Positions 31,720 through 33,697 of a stretch of DNA of 33,697 bases are shown one piece after another; the first letter of the stretch is position 1, and every line of letters begins with the position of its first letter. The notes under the pieces are model-generated. The model saw nothing but the letters and a program-made list of their open reading frames with translations, was not told the DNA's origin and searched no databases. Both the position numbers and the translations under genes were made by a program. Source of the DNA: Acidobacteria bacterium Ga0077522 (GTDB lineage: Bacteria > Acidobacteriota > Vicinamibacteria > Vicinamibacterales > Vicinamibacteraceae); contig LNDN01000029.1 in the NCBI GenBank assembly GCA_001464065.1, positions 1 to 33,697 of the forward strand, in the 5' to 3' direction.

Positions 31720-32988
31720 ATGTATCACCTCACGCCCCTGCACCTGCGGACGCTGGACCAGGTCGACCCCGACATCGCCCAGGCGATTGCCGACGAGACC
31801 ACCCGGCAGAACCACGGCCTCGAACTCATCGCCTCGGAGAACTTCGCGAGCACCGCCGTCATGGCGGCCGCGGGGTCGGTGATGACCAACAAGTACGCGG
31901 AGGGCTACCCCGGCAAGCGGTACTACGGCGGGTGCGAGTTCGTCGACGTGGCCGAGTCGCTGGCGATTCAGCGCGCGAAAGACCTGTTCCAGGCCGAGCA
32001 CGCCAACGTCCAGCCGCACTCCGGCGCCCAGGCCAACATGGCCGTGATGCTGTCGTTCCTGCAGCCAGGCGACACCATCCTCGGCATGAACCTGGCCCAC
32101 GGCGGGCACCTCACGCACGGGCACCCGCTCAACTTCTCCGGCAAGCTCTACAAGGTCGTGCCGTACGGCGTGCGCGAGGAGGACGAGCGTCTCGACTACG
32201 ACGAACTCGAGTCCCTCGCCCGCGAGCACACGCCGAAGCTCATCGTCGTCGGCGCCAGCGCCTACCCGCGCATCATCGACTTCGAGCGGATCTCGAAGGT
32301 GGCCCAGGCCGTCGGGGCGCGCATGCTCACCGACATGGCCCACATCGCCGGCCTGGTCGCCGGTGGCGTCCACCCGAGCCCCGTGCCGTTCAGCGACTAC
32401 GTCACGACGACCACGCACAAGACCCTGCGGGGACCGCGCGGCGGCCTGATCCTCTGCCGCAAGGAGTACGCCAAGGACATCGACCGGGCGGTCTTCCCCG
32501 GCGTCCAGGGTGGACCGCTGATGCACATCATCGCCGCCAAGGCGGTCTGCTTCCGCGAGGCACTCGAGCTGCCCTTCCGTGCCTATCAGGCCCAGGTGGC
32601 GACCAATGCCAAGCGGCTCGCCCAGTCGCTGCGCGAGGAGGGGTTCCGCCTCGTGAGCGGCGGCACCGACAATCACCTGATGCTCGTCGACGTGTTCTCC
32701 AAGGAGATCACCGGCAAGCAGGCGGAGGCCGCGCTCGGCAAGGCCGGCATCACGGTCAACAAGAACGCGATTCCCTTCGACAAGAACCCGCCGATGGTCG
32801 CCTCGGGCATCCGCCTCGGCACGCCTGCCGTGACGACGCGCGGCATGGCCGAGGGCGAGATGGACCGCATCGCCGACCTGATCTCGGCCGCGCTGGCCGC
32901 GCCCGAGGACGAGGCGGCTCTGGCCGCCATCAAGGTCGACGTGGAAGAACTGTGCCGGGAGTTCCCGCTCTACCCGCCCCCGGTCTGA
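31720..32988 (+). CDS. glyA: Serine hydroxymethyltransferase
   Basis: This 422-residue PLP enzyme converts serine and tetrahydrofolate to glycine and 5,10-methylene-tetrahydrofolate. Landmarks are [56 protein letters not shown] and the PLP-lysine block [14 protein letters not shown], with Lys234. The length is normal. It lies in an rpiB-glyA-dinG run and overlaps, or directly abuts, the helicase gene downstream. Confidence 0.97.
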   Translation: MYHLTPLHLRTLDQVDPDIAQAIADETTRQNHGLELIASENFASTAVMAAAGSVMTNKYAEGYPGKRYYGGCEFVDVAESLAIQRAKDLFQAEHANVQPHSGAQANMAVMLSFLQPGDTILGMNLAHGGHLTHGHPLNFSGKLYKVVPYGVREEDERLDYDELESLAREHTPKLIVVGASAYPRIIDFERISKVAQAVGARMLTDMAHIAGLVAGGVHPSPVPFSDYVTTTTHKTLRGPRGGLILCRKEYAKDIDRAVFPGVQGGPLMHIIAAKAVCFREALELPFRAYQAQVATNAKRLAQSLREEGFRLVSGGTDNHLMLVDVFSKEITGKQAEAALGKAGITVNKNAIPFDKNPPMVASGIRLGTPAVTTRGMAEGEMDRIADLISAALAAPEDEAALAAIKVDVEELCREFPLYPPPV

Positions 32989-33697
32989 TCGACGGCGTCC
33001 GGCGCGTCCTCGGCAGCGGGGGCGCGCTGGCGTCGGTGCTCGACGGCTTCGAGCCGCGCGCCAGCCAGCAGCAGATGGCCGAGGCCGTCGCGCGCGTCGT
33101 CACCGACGAGGGCGTGCTGCTCGCCGAGGCCGGCACCGGCACCGGCAAGACGCTGGCGTACCTCGTGCCAGCCATCCTCTCCGGCCGCAAGGTGCTGGTG
33201 TCCACGGGCACCCGCAACCTCCAGCAACAGCTGATCGACAAGGACGTGCCCCTGCTCCAGAAGGCGCTCGGGCCGTTCCGGGCGACGTGCATGAAGGGGC
33301 GCGGCAACTACCTGTGCCTGCATCGCTTCGAGCAGGCCCTGCAGGACGACCGCCCCCGCGACGACGAGACGCGTGTGGCGATGACGCTGATTGCGCACTG
33401 GGCGCCGCGCACCCCGACCGGCGACCGCGCCGAACTCGCCGACCTGCCCGAGGATCTGCCCTTCTGGCACGGCATCGCGGCGACCACCGAGAACTGCCTC
33501 GGCAGCGAGTGTCCGCGCTACACGGACTGTTTCGTGACGCGCATGCGCCAGGAGGCCGCCGACGCCGACGTGGTGATCGTCAACCATCACCTGCTGTGCG
33601 CCGACGCCGCCGTGCGCCGCCATTCGTTCGGTGCAGTGATTCCGGAGTGCCAGGTCGGCATCATCGACGAGGCGCATCAGCTCGAGGACGTCGCCAC
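32952..33697 (+). CDS. dinG: DinG/XPD-like ATP-dependent helicase, N-terminal part
   Basis: The frame is open to the window edge (about 248 residues shown). Walker A is [17 protein letters not shown], motif Ia [11 protein letters not shown], and motif [12 protein letters not shown] near the edge. Cysteines in [10 protein letters not shown] and [14 protein letters not shown] look like the four ligands of the 4Fe-4S cluster of XPD/DinG helicases, which unwind DNA structures in repair. The start is unclear. GTG at 32952 overlaps glyA by 37 bp, CTG at 32985 would overlap its stop, and GTG at 33036 would remove conserved residues. It is probably co-translated with glyA. Confidence 0.88.
   Translation, partial: MPGVPALPAPGLIDGVRRVLGSGGALASVLDGFEPRASQQQMAEAVARVVTDEGVLLAEAGTGTGKTLAYLVPAILSGRKVLVSTGTRNLQQQLIDKDVPLLQKALGPFRATCMKGRGNYLCLHRFEQALQDDRPRDDETRVAMTLIAHWAPRTPTGDRAELADLPEDLPFWHGIAATTENCLGSECPRYTDCFVTRMRQEAADADVVIVNHHLLCADAAVRRHSFGAVIPECQVGIIDEAHQLEDVA

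Overview
The window looks like chromosomal core DNA from a GC-rich, diderm, non-proteobacterial bacterium. An outer membrane is implied by an LptD homologue and a TonB-ExbB-ExbD-ExbD cluster. The gene content, the style of the intergenic repeats and the HEAT-cyclophilin lipoprotein suggest Acidobacteriota, perhaps Vicinamibacteria. That placement is inference; there is no rRNA gene here to test it. I saw no tRNA or rRNA gene, insertion sequence, prophage or CRISPR array.

Layout. 1-353 is the tail of an RsbU/SpoIIE-type phosphatase. 681-4081 (minus) holds a HAD hydrolase and the TonB/ExbB/ExbD/ExbD energy-transduction operon, driven by a perfect-consensus promoter. 4269-9834 (minus) is one tight operon, tgt-yajC-secD-secF-uppP-DUF502, joining tRNA modification, Sec translocation and lipid-carrier recycling. 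ddl runs divergently from tgt with overlapping -10 boxes. 11052-11958 is a long leader with a strong promoter, two tiny Lys/Ala-rich histone-H1-like peptides (29 and 24 residues) and a good intrinsic terminator; it is the most unusual locus here. 11976-14123 is a HEAT-repeat/cyclophilin lipoprotein gene. 14192-20417 (plus) carries a deoxynucleoside kinase, accD, folC, lptD and a sugar-nucleotide epimerase. 20440-22252 (minus) encodes an acyltransferase-like membrane protein and a duplicated-domain secreted protein. 22345-23340 is a radical SAM gene. 23341-24003 holds a truncated SGNH hydrolase remnant between two palindromic repeats. Then come htpX (minus), a secreted orphan (plus), thiC with a TPP riboswitch (minus), hrpB (plus), an RlmI-like methyltransferase (minus), and rpiB-glyA-dinG (plus, cut by the window edge).

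How it fits together. Most genes are housekeeping and face the envelope: Sec export, undecaprenyl phosphate recycling, D-Ala-D-Ala synthesis, fatty acid synthesis, LPS assembly and TonB-dependent uptake. A second set serves folate, one-carbon, thiamine and pentose metabolism (folC, glyA, thiC, rpiB).

The non-coding layer is more interesting than the gene list. Several gaps hold arrays of 7-8 bp words that differ in sequence from site to site but share the same unit size and often an inverted partner. A separate composite palindrome occurs in a long and a short form. Several genes have a -10-like hexamer only 6-10 bp before the start codon, which suggests leaderless mRNAs.
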